From assembly GCF_043195125.1 (NCBI RefSeq), contig NZ_JBAFWR010000001.1: 64,000 bases of DNA; one strand, written 5' to 3'. The DNA is from NCEH01 sp043195125. GTDB lineage: Bacteria > Pseudomonadota > Alphaproteobacteria > Rhizobiales > Xanthobacteraceae. The position numbers and the translations under genes are program-made. How positions within the stretch are numbered: the stretch's first letter is position 1; each line of letters starts with the position of its first letter. Below the pieces are notes generated by a model. It was not told where the DNA came from. It made no database searches and saw only the letters and a list, made by a program, of their open reading frames with translations. Positions 1 through 9,277 of the stretch are shown here, piece after piece.

Positions 1-645
1 GAACAATTCTCTTGCCGAACTACTCGCCTTGGCCTTGCCCATCATAGGCGGCAGGGACAGCAGCACGCCGAGAAGCACCAGCGCCAGCACGGCAGCCATG
101 AGCCACAGCGACAAGCGAAAGCCGAACGCCTCCAGGAGCACGCCGCCAAGAAAGAAGCCGAAGCCCTTCATGGCATTCTTGGAACCGGTGAACCACGCCA
201 CCCAGCGAAACAGGCGCCCCTCGGCGTTACCCTTGGCCTCGGCCTCCGTCACCTTGATGGCGGACTTGGAGGCGGTCTTGGTGAGGTCCTTCGCCACGCC
301 GCACACGCCCTGCGCCGCCACCACCCAGGCAACAAGAACGGCCGTTTCCCAGGTGGGCGACATGGCGGAGAGCAGCAGGAAGCCGGCGATCTGGGTCGTG
401 AGCCCGACTGTCAGCATACGGGTGATGCCGAAGCGGGCGGCGAGCCAGCCGCCGATGAAGTTCGCCCCGATGCCCGCCGCCTCGTAGAGCAAGAACAGGA
501 AGGCGAGGGTGAAGGGCGAGTAGCCGAGCTTGAAGAAGGTGAACAGCACCAGCATGCGCAAGGCGCCGTCGGTCAGCGTGAAGCCCCAATAGGCCGCGGT
601 GACGATGGCGTAGTTGCGCAGGCCCGCGGAGGATGACGCCGCCAT
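1..645 (-). CDS. arsJ: ArsJ-type MFS organoarsenical exporter, 3' part cut off by window edge
   Basis: The first 215 codons are present, starting at ATG 645 and open to base 1. The protein begins MAASSSAGLRNYAIVTAAYW and has several hydrophobic helices with MFS character; full-length ArsJ is about 400 residues, so roughly half is missing. It starts 2 bp after the stop of an ars-type GAPDH gene. In known systems GAPDH makes 1-arseno-3-phosphoglycerate from arsenate and ArsJ exports it across the inner membrane, so the pair removes arsenate. The assignment rests on the N-terminal sequence and the GAPDH partner; another MFS subfamily is possible but unlikely. Confidence 0.85.
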   Translation of the reverse strand, partial: MAASSSAGLRNYAIVTAAYWGFTLTDGALRMLVLFTFFKLGYSPFTLAFLFLLYEAAGIGANFIGGWLAARFGITRMLTVGLTTQIAGFLLLSAMSPTWETAVLVAWVVAAQGVCGVAKDLTKTASKSAIKVTEAEAKGNAEGRLFRWVAWFTGSKNAMKGFGFFLGGVLLEAFGFRLSLWLMAAVLALVLLGVLLSLPPMMGKAKASSSARELF

Positions 646-646
646 C

Positions 647-1690
647 TCACAGCCCCACGCGTTCGAGGTGGCAGGCAAGGTCCACCATGCGGCAGGCATA
701 GCCCATCTCGTTATCGTACCAGGCATAGACCTTGAGCAAGGTGCCGTCGGTGACGAGGGTGGACGGCCCATCAACGATTGCGGAGCGGGTGTCGCGGGCG
801 TAGTCCGCCGACACCAAAGGGCGCGGCTCGAAGCCGAGGATACCGTTGAGCGCACCCGCGGCGGCCTTGGCGAACAACGCGTTCACCTCGTCCGCCGTGG
901 TCTCGCGGTTGAGCTCGAACACGCAGTCGGTGAGCGAGGCGTTGAGCACCGGGGCGCGCACCGCATGGCCGTTCAGCTTGCCCTTCAGCTCGGGATAGAT
1001 GAGGGCGATGGCGGTGGCGCTGCCGGTGGTAGTAGGCTGCAGCGAGAGCATGGCCGAGCGGGCGCGGCGCAGGTCCTTGTGGGGCGCGTCCACCACCACG
1101 TTGGTGTTGGTGGGATCGTGGATGGTGGTGATCTGGCCGTGGCGGATGCCGATGGCCTCGTGCACCACCTTCACCACCGGGGCGAGGCAGTTGGTGGTGC
1201 AGGAGGCAGCGGTGACGATGGGATGCGTCTCTCGGTCGTAGAGCTGCTCGTTCACCCCCACCACAACGTTCAGCACGGACGGGTCTTTCACCGGCGCGGC
1301 GACGATTACGCGCTTGGCGCCGCGCTTCAGGTGACCTTCGAGCACGGCGGGGGTGAGAAACTTGCCGGTGGACTCCAGTACGAGGTCCACGCCGAGATCG
1401 CCCCAGGGGATATCGCCCGGCGTCGCGTGAGAGGAGAAAGACAAGCTCTTCTCGCCGATGCGCACACTATCCGCGCCCTCGGCTGCGATGGGCGCACGCC
1501 AGCGCCCCTGTACGCTGTCGAATTCGAGGAGATGGGCGATGGCTTCCGCCCCACCCTTGATCTCGTTGAGATGAACGATCTCGAGCCGGTTGTTGCCGCG
1601 CGGATCATTGTCCGGGCGGTAGGCCGCCCCCATGGCCGCGCGAAGCGAAAGCCGTCCAATGCGGCCGAGGCCGTTGATCCCTACTCTCAT
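647..1690 (-). CDS. gapdh: Arsenic-associated glyceraldehyde-3-phosphate dehydrogenase
   Basis: A 347-residue GAPDH. The N-terminal Rossmann motif is GINGLGRIGR (residues 4-13). The catalytic cysteine is C164 in the ASCTTNC motif, and the C-terminal end reads WYDNEMGY-type followed by a short tail. It lies between acr3 and arsJ on the same strand. By family knowledge, ars-operon GAPDHs use arsenate in place of phosphate to form 1-arseno-3-phosphoglycerate for export by ArsJ. It is probably not the glycolytic enzyme, because the neighbours are all arsenic genes, but the sequence alone does not exclude ordinary GAPDH activity. Confidence 0.9.
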   Translation of the reverse strand: MRVGINGLGRIGRLSLRAAMGAAYRPDNDPRGNNRLEIVHLNEIKGGAEAIAHLLEFDSVQGRWRAPIAAEGADSVRIGEKSLSFSSHATPGDIPWGDLGVDLVLESTGKFLTPAVLEGHLKRGAKRVIVAAPVKDPSVLNVVVGVNEQLYDRETHPIVTAASCTTNCLAPVVKVVHEAIGIRHGQITTIHDPTNTNVVVDAPHKDLRRARSAMLSLQPTTTGSATAIALIYPELKGKLNGHAVRAPVLNASLTDCVFELNRETTADEVNALFAKAAAGALNGILGFEPRPLVSADYARDTRSAIVDGPSTLVTDGTLLKVYAWYDNEMGYACRMVDLACHLERVGL

Positions 1691-1742
1691 GGCACCGTCA
1701 TCCTCGCAAACTTTGAAAAGGTGCGGCGTTGCCGCGATGATC

Positions 1743-2804
<1,062 letters not shown>

Positions 2805-2885
2805 GGTGCGGGATCTCCCAAGGCCGCCAGCTGCGGCCGATTGCGGCGAGAGCGTGGGCGCGGTCTGTTTCAGGACGACGACAGT

Positions 2886-3773
2886 TCACGCGGCCTGTCC
2901 CGAGAGTGTGAGGTCCGTCGCTCCCTCCATTTTCCCGATCTCGCCGATGCGCTCCTTGAGCGAAGCAAGATCGAGCTGCTCAAATGGCAGGTTGACGAAG
3001 GCGGAGATACGCCCGGCGAGCCGACGGTAGGTGGCAACGAAGGCAGCCTTCTGCTCAGCTTCGGTTCCCTTCACCCGGATCGGGTCGGGCAGACCCCAAT
3101 GGGCCTGTAGCGGATGACCGGGGAAGGCAGGGCAGATTTCCCCAGCTGCGGCGTCGCAGGTAGTGATGACGAAATCCATCTGGGGCGCATCCGGCCTGGC
3201 GAACCCATCCCAGCTCTTGGAGGCGAGGTTCGTCGTGTCGTAGCCGAGCGAGTCGAGCAGATCGATAGCCATCGAGTGCGGCTTGAGCTTCGGCCGACTG
3301 CCGGCCGAGTAGGCCTTGAAGCGGCCTCGCCCCTCGCGGTTGAGCAACGCCTCCGCGATCAGCGACCGTGCCGAGTTGGCCGAGCAGACCAGCAGAACAT
3401 TGTAGACGCGATCATTCCCAGCGGCAGGACGCAGCTGTGGAAAGGCCGCGGGGCCGGTCCCGCACCGGGGGGAGACGGCAAAACCCATCTCCGCCATCAG
3501 TTGGCTCAGCACAGGGCCCGCTGTGGACAAGCTGACGGCATAGATGATGGACCGTCCCTCGCGCCGCGACGTGACAAGGCCGGCACGCTCCAGCACGCCG
3601 AGGTGCACCGACATGGTATTGTGCGCTACCGCCAGCAGGCGGGCGATGTCGCCCGCCTGAAGGCCATAGGGCACATAGCGCAGCAGAAGACGATAAGTCT
3701 CGAAGCGCGTGCCTTGGGACAGCGCATCGAAGATCCGCGTGGCGTCTTCCCCATTCAGCTTCGTCTCGTCCAT
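2886..3773 (-). CDS. arsRC: ArsR-ArsC fusion: arsenic repressor joined to LMW-phosphatase-type arsenate reductase
   Basis: One 295-residue frame holds two domains. Residues about 8-100 form an ArsR/SmtB winged helix (recognition region around ARLLAVAHNTMSVHLGVLERAG). Residues about 124-280 form a low-molecular-weight phosphatase fold with the P-loop C130-SANSA-R136 (CX5R), the redox cysteines in ITTCDAAAGEICP and the LPDPI aspartate loop. It should reduce As(V) to As(III) and repress the ars promoter. The usual ELCVCDL metalloid site of ArsR is absent, so As(III) must be sensed with other cysteines, possibly C104 in the linker. Such ArsRC fusions are known but uncommon. No frameshift is needed to explain the fusion. 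Confidence 0.92.
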   Translation of the reverse strand: MDETKLNGEDATRIFDALSQGTRFETYRLLLRYVPYGLQAGDIARLLAVAHNTMSVHLGVLERAGLVTSRREGRSIIYAVSLSTAGPVLSQLMAEMGFAVSPRCGTGPAAFPQLRPAAGNDRVYNVLLVCSANSARSLIAEALLNREGRGRFKAYSAGSRPKLKPHSMAIDLLDSLGYDTTNLASKSWDGFARPDAPQMDFVITTCDAAAGEICPAFPGHPLQAHWGLPDPIRVKGTEAEQKAAFVATYRRLAGRISAFVNLPFEQLDLASLKERIGEIGKMEGATDLTLSGQAA

Positions 3774-3818
3774 CTTGTCTCACCGTTCGAATGCTGCTCA
3801 CGCGTCAGCCCAAGTGCC

Positions 3819-4847
3819 TCAGGCGCCGCCCTTGAAGGTCCTGGCCCAATAGTCCTTGACCTGCTGGACCAGAGCCGGCGGCAAGGGAACATAGCCGAGC
3901 TCGGACGCAAATTTCTCGCCCTCGCCCAGGGCGAAACGCCAGAACTCGAAGGCGGCTTGGCTGTTCGCCGGCACCTTCGGCTCGCGGTACATGAGAGCGA
4001 AGGTGGTCGCCGCAATAGGATAGGCATCCTCGGCGGGGGAATCGGTGATGACGACGAAAAAGTCCTTGGCGCCGGCCCAATCGAAGCTCAGCGCCGCCGC
4101 CTGGAACGCCGCCGCGCTGGGTGCGATGAACTTGCCAGCACGGTTCTGGACGAGGCCATAGGCCAGCTTCACCTGCACCACATAGGTGTATTCGACATAG
4201 CCGATGGCATTCGGGACCCGCTTGACCTCGGTCGAGACCCCTTCGTTACCGCGCGCGCCATACCCCACCGGCCAGGCGACTGCGCTGCCTTCGCCGACCT
4301 GCTGCTTCCACTCCGGGCTCGCCTTGGCAAGGTAGGACACCCAGTTGAACGTGGTTCCAGATCCATCGGAACGGTGCACCACCACGATCTTCGCGTTGGG
4401 CAGCTTGACGTCGGGATTGAGGGCCCTGATGGCGGGATCGGACCAGGTCGTGACCTTGCCGAGATAGATGTCAGCGAGAAGGGCGCCGGTGAAGCGGAGC
4501 TGGCCGGGCCCCACGCCGTCCACGTTGAACACCGGAACGACGCCACCGAACACGATGGGGAACTGGCCGAGGCCATATTTCTCCAGTTCTTCCGGCTTCA
4601 GCGGCTTGTCGGACGCGCCGAAATCCACCACCCCGTCCTTAATACGGTTGACGCCGGCCGACGAACCCACCGACTGGTATCCTACGATGTGGCCTGTGCG
4701 CTCACGAAACGCCTCCGCCCATTTCCAGATGATCGGATAGGCGAAGGTGGAGCCGGCACCCCGCACCTCCGCGGCGCGCGCCGGAGGCGCGAACATCGAC
4801 AGGGCCGCGAGCGTCGCCGCAGCTGTCCAGACAAGAATGCGATTCAC
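3819..4847 (-). CDS. pstS: PstS-type phosphate (or arsenate) binding protein, ars-linked copy
   Basis: A 342-residue periplasmic binding protein starting at GTG 4847 behind a GGGAGG Shine-Dalgarno. It has a Sec signal peptide of about 25 residues ending AARA. The PstS motifs GAGSTFAYP, VGSSAGVNRI, DFGASDKPL and HRSDGSGTTFNW are all visible; the last two contact the oxyanion. It heads the minus-strand ars operon, 45 bp before arsRC. A second, divergent PstS stands at the head of pstCAB. The ars linkage suggests that this copy helps phosphate uptake under arsenate stress, or discriminates between phosphate and arsenate. Which anion it prefers cannot be read from sequence. Confidence 0.93.
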   Translation of the reverse strand: MNRILVWTAAATLAALSMFAPPARAAEVRGAGSTFAYPIIWKWAEAFRERTGHIVGYQSVGSSAGVNRIKDGVVDFGASDKPLKPEELEKYGLGQFPIVFGGVVPVFNVDGVGPGQLRFTGALLADIYLGKVTTWSDPAIRALNPDVKLPNAKIVVVHRSDGSGTTFNWVSYLAKASPEWKQQVGEGSAVAWPVGYGARGNEGVSTEVKRVPNAIGYVEYTYVVQVKLAYGLVQNRAGKFIAPSAAAFQAAALSFDWAGAKDFFVVITDSPAEDAYPIAATTFALMYREPKVPANSQAAFEFWRFALGEGEKFASELGYVPLPPALVQQVKDYWARTFKGGA

Positions 4848-5392
4848 GGCTGGCCTCCCTTGGGTCCTAGCGACATATCGCTGGAAACAGATAGCTCCAT
4901 ACGAGTCATTATGTCGATAGGAGTGGACAGATCGCTATATGGCCTTCATGTCACTCTTGTGACGCCATTTACGTCGCGCCAATCGCAGCGATAGTATAAA
5001 TTATCGATATGTCGATACAAATGGAAATGATGTAATGTAGAGACGGAATGCTCGCGAGGTTGAGAGGCAAATTTGTTCGGGAGGAGAAATGAATAATAGG
5101 CGCTTCATATGGACTTTATATAAGTAATATACGTCAATCGAAGTCGGATAGCCTCTCAAAAATTGCAATCAACCATGGACAATTGCCACGATGTCCATAT
5201 GATTTACATGAAATAAAGCCAACCATAGCCTAGAACTACGTTGCGTCATATTCGATAAAATCTCTGTTGATTCAGGAATATCGCTCGATATACACAAATT
5301 GTCATGAATTTGTTACATAACATGCTTAGAGCCCGTGAGGCTAGGTGAGCATCAGAAGCCCTAGCGGCACTGTCCAGGGAGACGGCATCCTC
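4848..5392. promoter_or_regulatory. Divergent AT-rich promoter region between the ars/pstS and pstSCAB operons
   Basis: This 545-bp gap is clearly more AT-rich than the genes around it and has no credible gene. Three related elements sit near the ars-side promoter: an inverted repeat AGCGA-CATA-TCGCT (4869-4882) and two identical copies of TATGTCGATA at 4910-4919 and 5008-5017. The 7-mer CGACATA, on one strand or the other, is common to all three. These are plausible operators for the ArsR domain of the fusion protein. A separate palindrome GTCAC-TCTT-GTGAC lies at 4950-4963. The pst side carries the Pho-box-like element listed separately. Confidence 0.6.
5299..5316 (+). promoter_or_regulatory. 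Candidate Pho box upstream of pstS-pstC-pstA-pstB
   Basis: Two 7-bp direct repeats, TTGTCAT and TTGTTAC, are separated by GAAT. The known PhoB box is two CTGTCAT-like heptamers 4 bp apart; here the matches are 6/7 and 5/7. It lies 77 bp before the chosen pstS start, the usual position for a PhoB-activated promoter. This suggests phosphate-starvation control of the plus-strand operon. Confidence 0.55.
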
Positions 5393-6394
5393 ATGAAGAT
5401 CATCACTCTCGCGAGCGCCCTCGCGCTGCTCGCTACCGGCGCGGCCTTCAACGGCGCCGCTGCCCAGGCACTGGTCAAGGTCGACGGGTCGTCCACGGTA
5501 TTCCCCGTGACCGAAGCCATGGCGGAGGAATTCCAGAAGGCGAACAAGGATATCAAGGTGACGGTCGGCATCTCCGGTACCGGCGGCGGCTTCAAGAAGT
5601 TCTGCCGCGGAGAGATCGACATCTCTGACGCCTCGCGCCCCATCACCTCCGCCGAGCAGAAGGCCTGCAAGGAAGCCGGCATCGAGTATATCGAATTGCC
5701 GGTCGCCCTTGATGCGCTCACGGTCATCGTCCACCCGTCCAACACCTGGGCGAGCGAGATGACGGTTGCGGATCTGAAGAAGATCTGGGAGCCCGAGGCC
5801 CAGGGCAAGATCACCAACTGGAAGCAGGTCCGCGACAGCTACCCGGATCGGCCGCTGGTGCTCTACGGCGCGGGCGTCGACTCAGGCACTTACGACTATT
5901 TCACCGCCGCCATCGTCGGCAAGGAGCATTCCAGCCGCGGCGACTTCACCGCATCGGAGGATGACAACGTGCTGGTCCAGGGCGTGGCGGGCGATCCCAA
6001 CGCCCTCGGCTTTTTCGGCCTTGCTTACTATGAAGAGAACACCGGCAAGCTGAAGGCGGTGAAGATCAAGGTCGATGACGCCGCGCCCGCCGTGGAGCCG
6101 TCGGTCGAGAACGCCCGCACCGGCAAGTACCAGCCTCTGTCGCGGCCGATCTTCATCTACGTGAACAAGAAGGCGGCCGAAACCCGTCCGGAGGTGGCGA
6201 AGTTCGTTGAGTTCTACCAGGACCCGAAGCACGCGGTCGAGCTGGTCAAGGAAGTCGGCTATGTGCCGCTGCCCGAGGCCGCCCTGAAGGTGTTCCAGGA
6301 GCGCTTCAAGAAGCGTGAGATCGGCACCGGCTTCACCGGGTCCAAGGTCGGCGTCTCCGTCGAGGATCTCGTCAAGGAAAAGCTCGTCTACTGA
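5393..6394 (+). CDS. pstS: PstS phosphate-binding protein heading the pst operon
   Basis: A 333-residue binding protein. An open frame extends upstream to 5345, but the start at 5393 is preferred: it follows an AGGGAGA ribosome binding site and opens a clean signal peptide, MKIITLASALALLATG, ending at AQA. Mature motifs include VDGSSTVFPVTEAMAEEF, GISGTGGGFKKF, ISDASRPI and GVDSGTYDYF. The protein belongs to the PstS/SphX branch and is only distantly related to the ars-linked PstS on the other strand. It delivers phosphate to PstCAB, encoded directly downstream after a 60-bp gap. Confidence 0.94.
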   Translation: MKIITLASALALLATGAAFNGAAAQALVKVDGSSTVFPVTEAMAEEFQKANKDIKVTVGISGTGGGFKKFCRGEIDISDASRPITSAEQKACKEAGIEYIELPVALDALTVIVHPSNTWASEMTVADLKKIWEPEAQGKITNWKQVRDSYPDRPLVLYGAGVDSGTYDYFTAAIVGKEHSSRGDFTASEDDNVLVQGVAGDPNALGFFGLAYYEENTGKLKAVKIKVDDAAPAVEPSVENARTGKYQPLSRPIFIYVNKKAAETRPEVAKFVEFYQDPKHAVELVKEVGYVPLPEAALKVFQERFKKREIGTGFTGSKVGVSVEDLVKEKLVY

Positions 6395-6454
6395 CAGGTG
6401 ATCTTGAGGGACCTGAGGGAGGTGCTCCGGCGCCTCCCTCCATTCAGGTGAGGG

Positions 6455-7408
6455 TTGGACGTGGTCGCACCGGTGTCTCCAGACTCAAGAACAGGCCGGT
6501 TGCGCCTGACGGTTTCTCCGGTCTTCCTGGCGCGACGCCGGGTGGTGGACCGCATCATGCGCGTTGTCCTGTTTCTCAGTGCCGCACTCTCTGTCCTGGT
6601 CACGGCGGGCATCGTCTACGTCCTCCTGTCCGAAAGCCTGAAATTCTTCGCACAGGTGTCGATCATCTCCTTCCTGACCGACACACAATGGACGCCGGTG
6701 TTTCAGGACAAGCACTTCGGCATCATGACTCTGGTATCCGGTACTTTGGTGAGTTCGCTCATCGCCCTGCTCGTCGCGATTCCAGCCGGTACCGTGCTCG
6801 CAATCTATCTGTCGGAGTTCGCGCGGCCACAGGTGCGCGAGACCATCAAGCCGTTTCTGGAGCTTATCGCAGGCGTGCCCACTGTGGCATTCGGCTATTT
6901 CGCTCTTTTGTTCCTCACGCCCATCTTCCAGATCTTCATTCCCGGGCTGGCGGGCTTCAACCTGCTCGTGCCGGGCATCGTCATGGGCATCATGATCCTG
7001 CCCTACATCGTTTCCGTGAGCGAGGACGCCATGCGCGCGGTCCCTGCGGAACTGAGGGAGGGGGCCTATGCGCTGGGCTTCACGCGGCTCCAGACGGCGA
7101 CGCGGGTGGTGATCCCCGGCGCCTTCTCCGGGGTGACGGCGGCCTACATCCTCGGCATGTCGCGGGCGGTGGGCGAGACCATGGTGGTGGCCATTGCTGC
7201 GGGCCAGCAGGCGAAGCTCGCCCTGAACCCTCTGGAGGGCGCAGCCACGATCACCTCCTATATCGTCCAGATCAGCCTCGGCGACGTGCCACATGGCTCC
7301 ATCGCTTATCTCACCATCTTCGCGGCGGGCATGACGCTGTTCCTCATGACTTTCGCCTTCAACATTCTCGCCTTCTGGCTCCGCCAGAAATACCGTGAAG
7401 TCTATTGA
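6455..7408 (+). CDS. pstC: Phosphate ABC transporter permease PstC
   Basis: A 317-residue inner-membrane permease with about six helices. The cytoplasmic EAA-like loop reads LREGAYALGFTRLQTATRVV and is followed by GMSRAVGETM, both typical of PstC. The start is TTG 6455 behind AGGTGAGGG; GTG 6461 is an alternative. With PstA it forms the membrane channel for phosphate. The stop codon lies 4 bp before the pstA start. Confidence 0.93.
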   Translation: MDVVAPVSPDSRTGRLRLTVSPVFLARRRVVDRIMRVVLFLSAALSVLVTAGIVYVLLSESLKFFAQVSIISFLTDTQWTPVFQDKHFGIMTLVSGTLVSSLIALLVAIPAGTVLAIYLSEFARPQVRETIKPFLELIAGVPTVAFGYFALLFLTPIFQIFIPGLAGFNLLVPGIVMGIMILPYIVSVSEDAMRAVPAELREGAYALGFTRLQTATRVVIPGAFSGVTAAYILGMSRAVGETMVVAIAAGQQAKLALNPLEGAATITSYIVQISLGDVPHGSIAYLTIFAAGMTLFLMTFAFNILAFWLRQKYREVY

Positions 7409-7412
7409 GGGG

Positions 7413-8354
7413 ATGGCCGTGAAGCCGCTCGCCGCTCAACCCTCCCGCCGCCTCTCCGACGCGGAAATCGTCGCTCGGGCGCATCGGTCCGACCGCAATT
7501 TCGCGATCCTGGGCCTCAGCGTGCTCGTCATTTCCATGATCGTTCTGCTGTCGCTCATCGTGGACTTCATGGTGGACGGGCTTGGCCGCATTGATCTTGA
7601 TTTCCTGACGAGCTTCCCCTCCCGACGCGCTTCGGAGGCCGGCATTCTGTCCGCCTGGGTCGGCACCACGCTGGTGATGCTGGTGACGACGGCGCTGGCG
7701 GTGCCGCTCGGCGTCGCAGCAGGCCTCTATCTTGAGGAATATGCGCCGCGGAACTGGATCACCCATCTCATCGAAATCAATGTGACCAATCTCGCGGGCG
7801 TGCCCTCCATCATCTATGGGCTGCTCGCCCTCGGCCTGTTCGTGCAGAGCTTCGCCATGGGCCAGACGATTCTAGTTGCGGGCATCACGCTGGCGCTTCT
7901 CATCCTGCCCATCATCATAGTCGCCACACGCGAGGCGGTGCGCTCCATCCCGCTCGAGATCCGCGAGGGCGCCTATGCGCTTGGCGCCGACAAATGGCAG
8001 ACGGTGAGCGGCTACATCCTGCCCACCGCGCGTCCCGGCATCCTCACGGGTGCCATCGTCGGTATGTCACGGGCCATCGGCGAGACCGCGCCCATCATCA
8101 CCATCGGCGCGCTCACCTTCATCGCCTTCCTGCCGCCTTCACCGGTCCAGGACACCTTTCCGTTCATCAATTTCAACTGGCTCAACTCGCCGTTCACGGT
8201 GATGCCGATCCAGATGTTCAACTGGGTTTCACGTCCCCAGGCGGCGTTCCACGTGAACGCAGCAGCAACCGGTCTCATTCTGCTGCTTATGACGCTGCTG
8301 ATGAATGCGATCGCCATCTGGCTGCGCTACAAGATCCGCCGGAGCATGCGCTGA
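7413..8354 (+). CDS. pstA: Phosphate ABC transporter permease PstA
   Basis: A 313-residue permease. ATG 7413 is chosen because GAGGGG sits just before it; an upstream in-frame ATG at 7395 overlaps pstC. The PstA features LAGVPSIIYGLLALGLFV, the coupling loop REGAYALGADKWQTV and GMSRAIGETAPII are present. It pairs with PstC in the membrane. The end of the gene lies close to pstB (29 bp before the chosen pstB start), consistent with one transcript. Confidence 0.94.
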   Translation: MAVKPLAAQPSRRLSDAEIVARAHRSDRNFAILGLSVLVISMIVLLSLIVDFMVDGLGRIDLDFLTSFPSRRASEAGILSAWVGTTLVMLVTTALAVPLGVAAGLYLEEYAPRNWITHLIEINVTNLAGVPSIIYGLLALGLFVQSFAMGQTILVAGITLALLILPIIIVATREAVRSIPLEIREGAYALGADKWQTVSGYILPTARPGILTGAIVGMSRAIGETAPIITIGALTFIAFLPPSPVQDTFPFINFNWLNSPFTVMPIQMFNWVSRPQAAFHVNAAATGLILLLMTLLMNAIAIWLRYKIRRSMR

Positions 8355-8383
8355 TGCTGCAGCCCGGCCTTTCGGAGAACGAG

Positions 8384-9193
8384 ATGACCGCCGTGACCCC
8401 AGCATTGGACGCCGTGGCCAGCAAGGAGCCCGCCCCCCTGCGCGCTTCTGTTCGCAACCTCAATTTCTTCTACGGCGACAACCAGGCGCTCAAGGGGGTG
8501 GAGCTTCCGATCGTCGAGGGTAAGGTCACCGCCCTCATTGGGCCGTCGGGATGTGGAAAGTCCACGCTCCTGCGCTGCTTCAACCGCATGCATGACCTAT
8601 ATCCGGGCAACCGGTATCAGGGCGAGATCATCCTCTATCCGGAGGGGATCAACATCGTGGCGCCGGAAGTAGATCCAATGCTCGCGCGTTTGCGCATCGG
8701 CATGGTGTTCCAGAAGCCCAACCCGTTTCCGAAATCGGTCTATGAGAATGTGGCATCCGGCCTCCACATCCGGGGCATCCGGAATCGCTCCGAAGTGGAT
8801 GGGCGCGTGGAAGCCGCGCTACGCCAAGCCGCCCTATGGGACGAGGTGAAGGACCGCCTCCAGGAATCCGCCTATGGATTGTCGGGCGGCCAGCAGCAGC
8901 GCCTGTGCATCGCCCGCACCCTCGCCCCAGATCCGGAGCTCATCCTGCTCGACGAACCCACTTCGGCCCTCGACCCCATCGCCACGGCGAAGATCGAGGA
9001 ACTGATGGACGAGTTGCGGGGCGCCTACACCATCGTGATCGTCACCCACAACATGCAGCAGGCGGCGCGCATCTCGGATTTCACCGCCTTCATGCATCTC
9101 GGCCACATGGTGGAATACGACGTGGCCAGCCTGATCTTCACCAACCCAACCGAGGAGCGCACGCGCTCCTATATCACCGGCCGGTTCGGCTGA
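8384..9193 (+). CDS. pstB: Phosphate ABC transporter ATPase PstB
   Basis: A 269-residue ATPase. Walker A is GPSGCGKST, the signature motif LSGGQQQR and Walker B ELILLDEPTSALD. The sequence FQKPNPFPKSVYENV is diagnostic for PstB. ATG 8384 follows GGAGAACGAG; ATG 8354, which overlaps the pstA stop, would add ten residues and is a real alternative. It powers phosphate import. The usual phoU and phoB genes are not next to it, so the operon ends here, facing a convergent regulator gene. Confidence 0.95.
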   Translation: MTAVTPALDAVASKEPAPLRASVRNLNFFYGDNQALKGVELPIVEGKVTALIGPSGCGKSTLLRCFNRMHDLYPGNRYQGEIILYPEGINIVAPEVDPMLARLRIGMVFQKPNPFPKSVYENVASGLHIRGIRNRSEVDGRVEAALRQAALWDEVKDRLQESAYGLSGGQQQRLCIARTLAPDPELILLDEPTSALDPIATAKIEELMDELRGAYTIVIVTHNMQQAARISDFTAFMHLGHMVEYDVASLIFTNPTEERTRSYITGRFG

Positions 9194-9277
9194 GGCGTTC
9201 GGCTCGGTGGGAGGCGGCGGGAAGTTCGCTCGTGGACTTGGCATTCGGGCGCTTCAGCGACGGCAGTAGATTCGGCC

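Noticed and set aside
4950..4963. GTCAC-TCTT-GTGAC palindrome as a Pho box
   Set aside because: Pho boxes are direct repeats of CTGTCAT-like heptamers; this is an inverted repeat. Kept only as an unassigned palindrome.
3114..4994. A 626-codon plus-strand open frame across arsRC and pstS
   Set aside because: It is antisense to two well-recognised genes and its product is low-complexity; typical of high-GC shadows.
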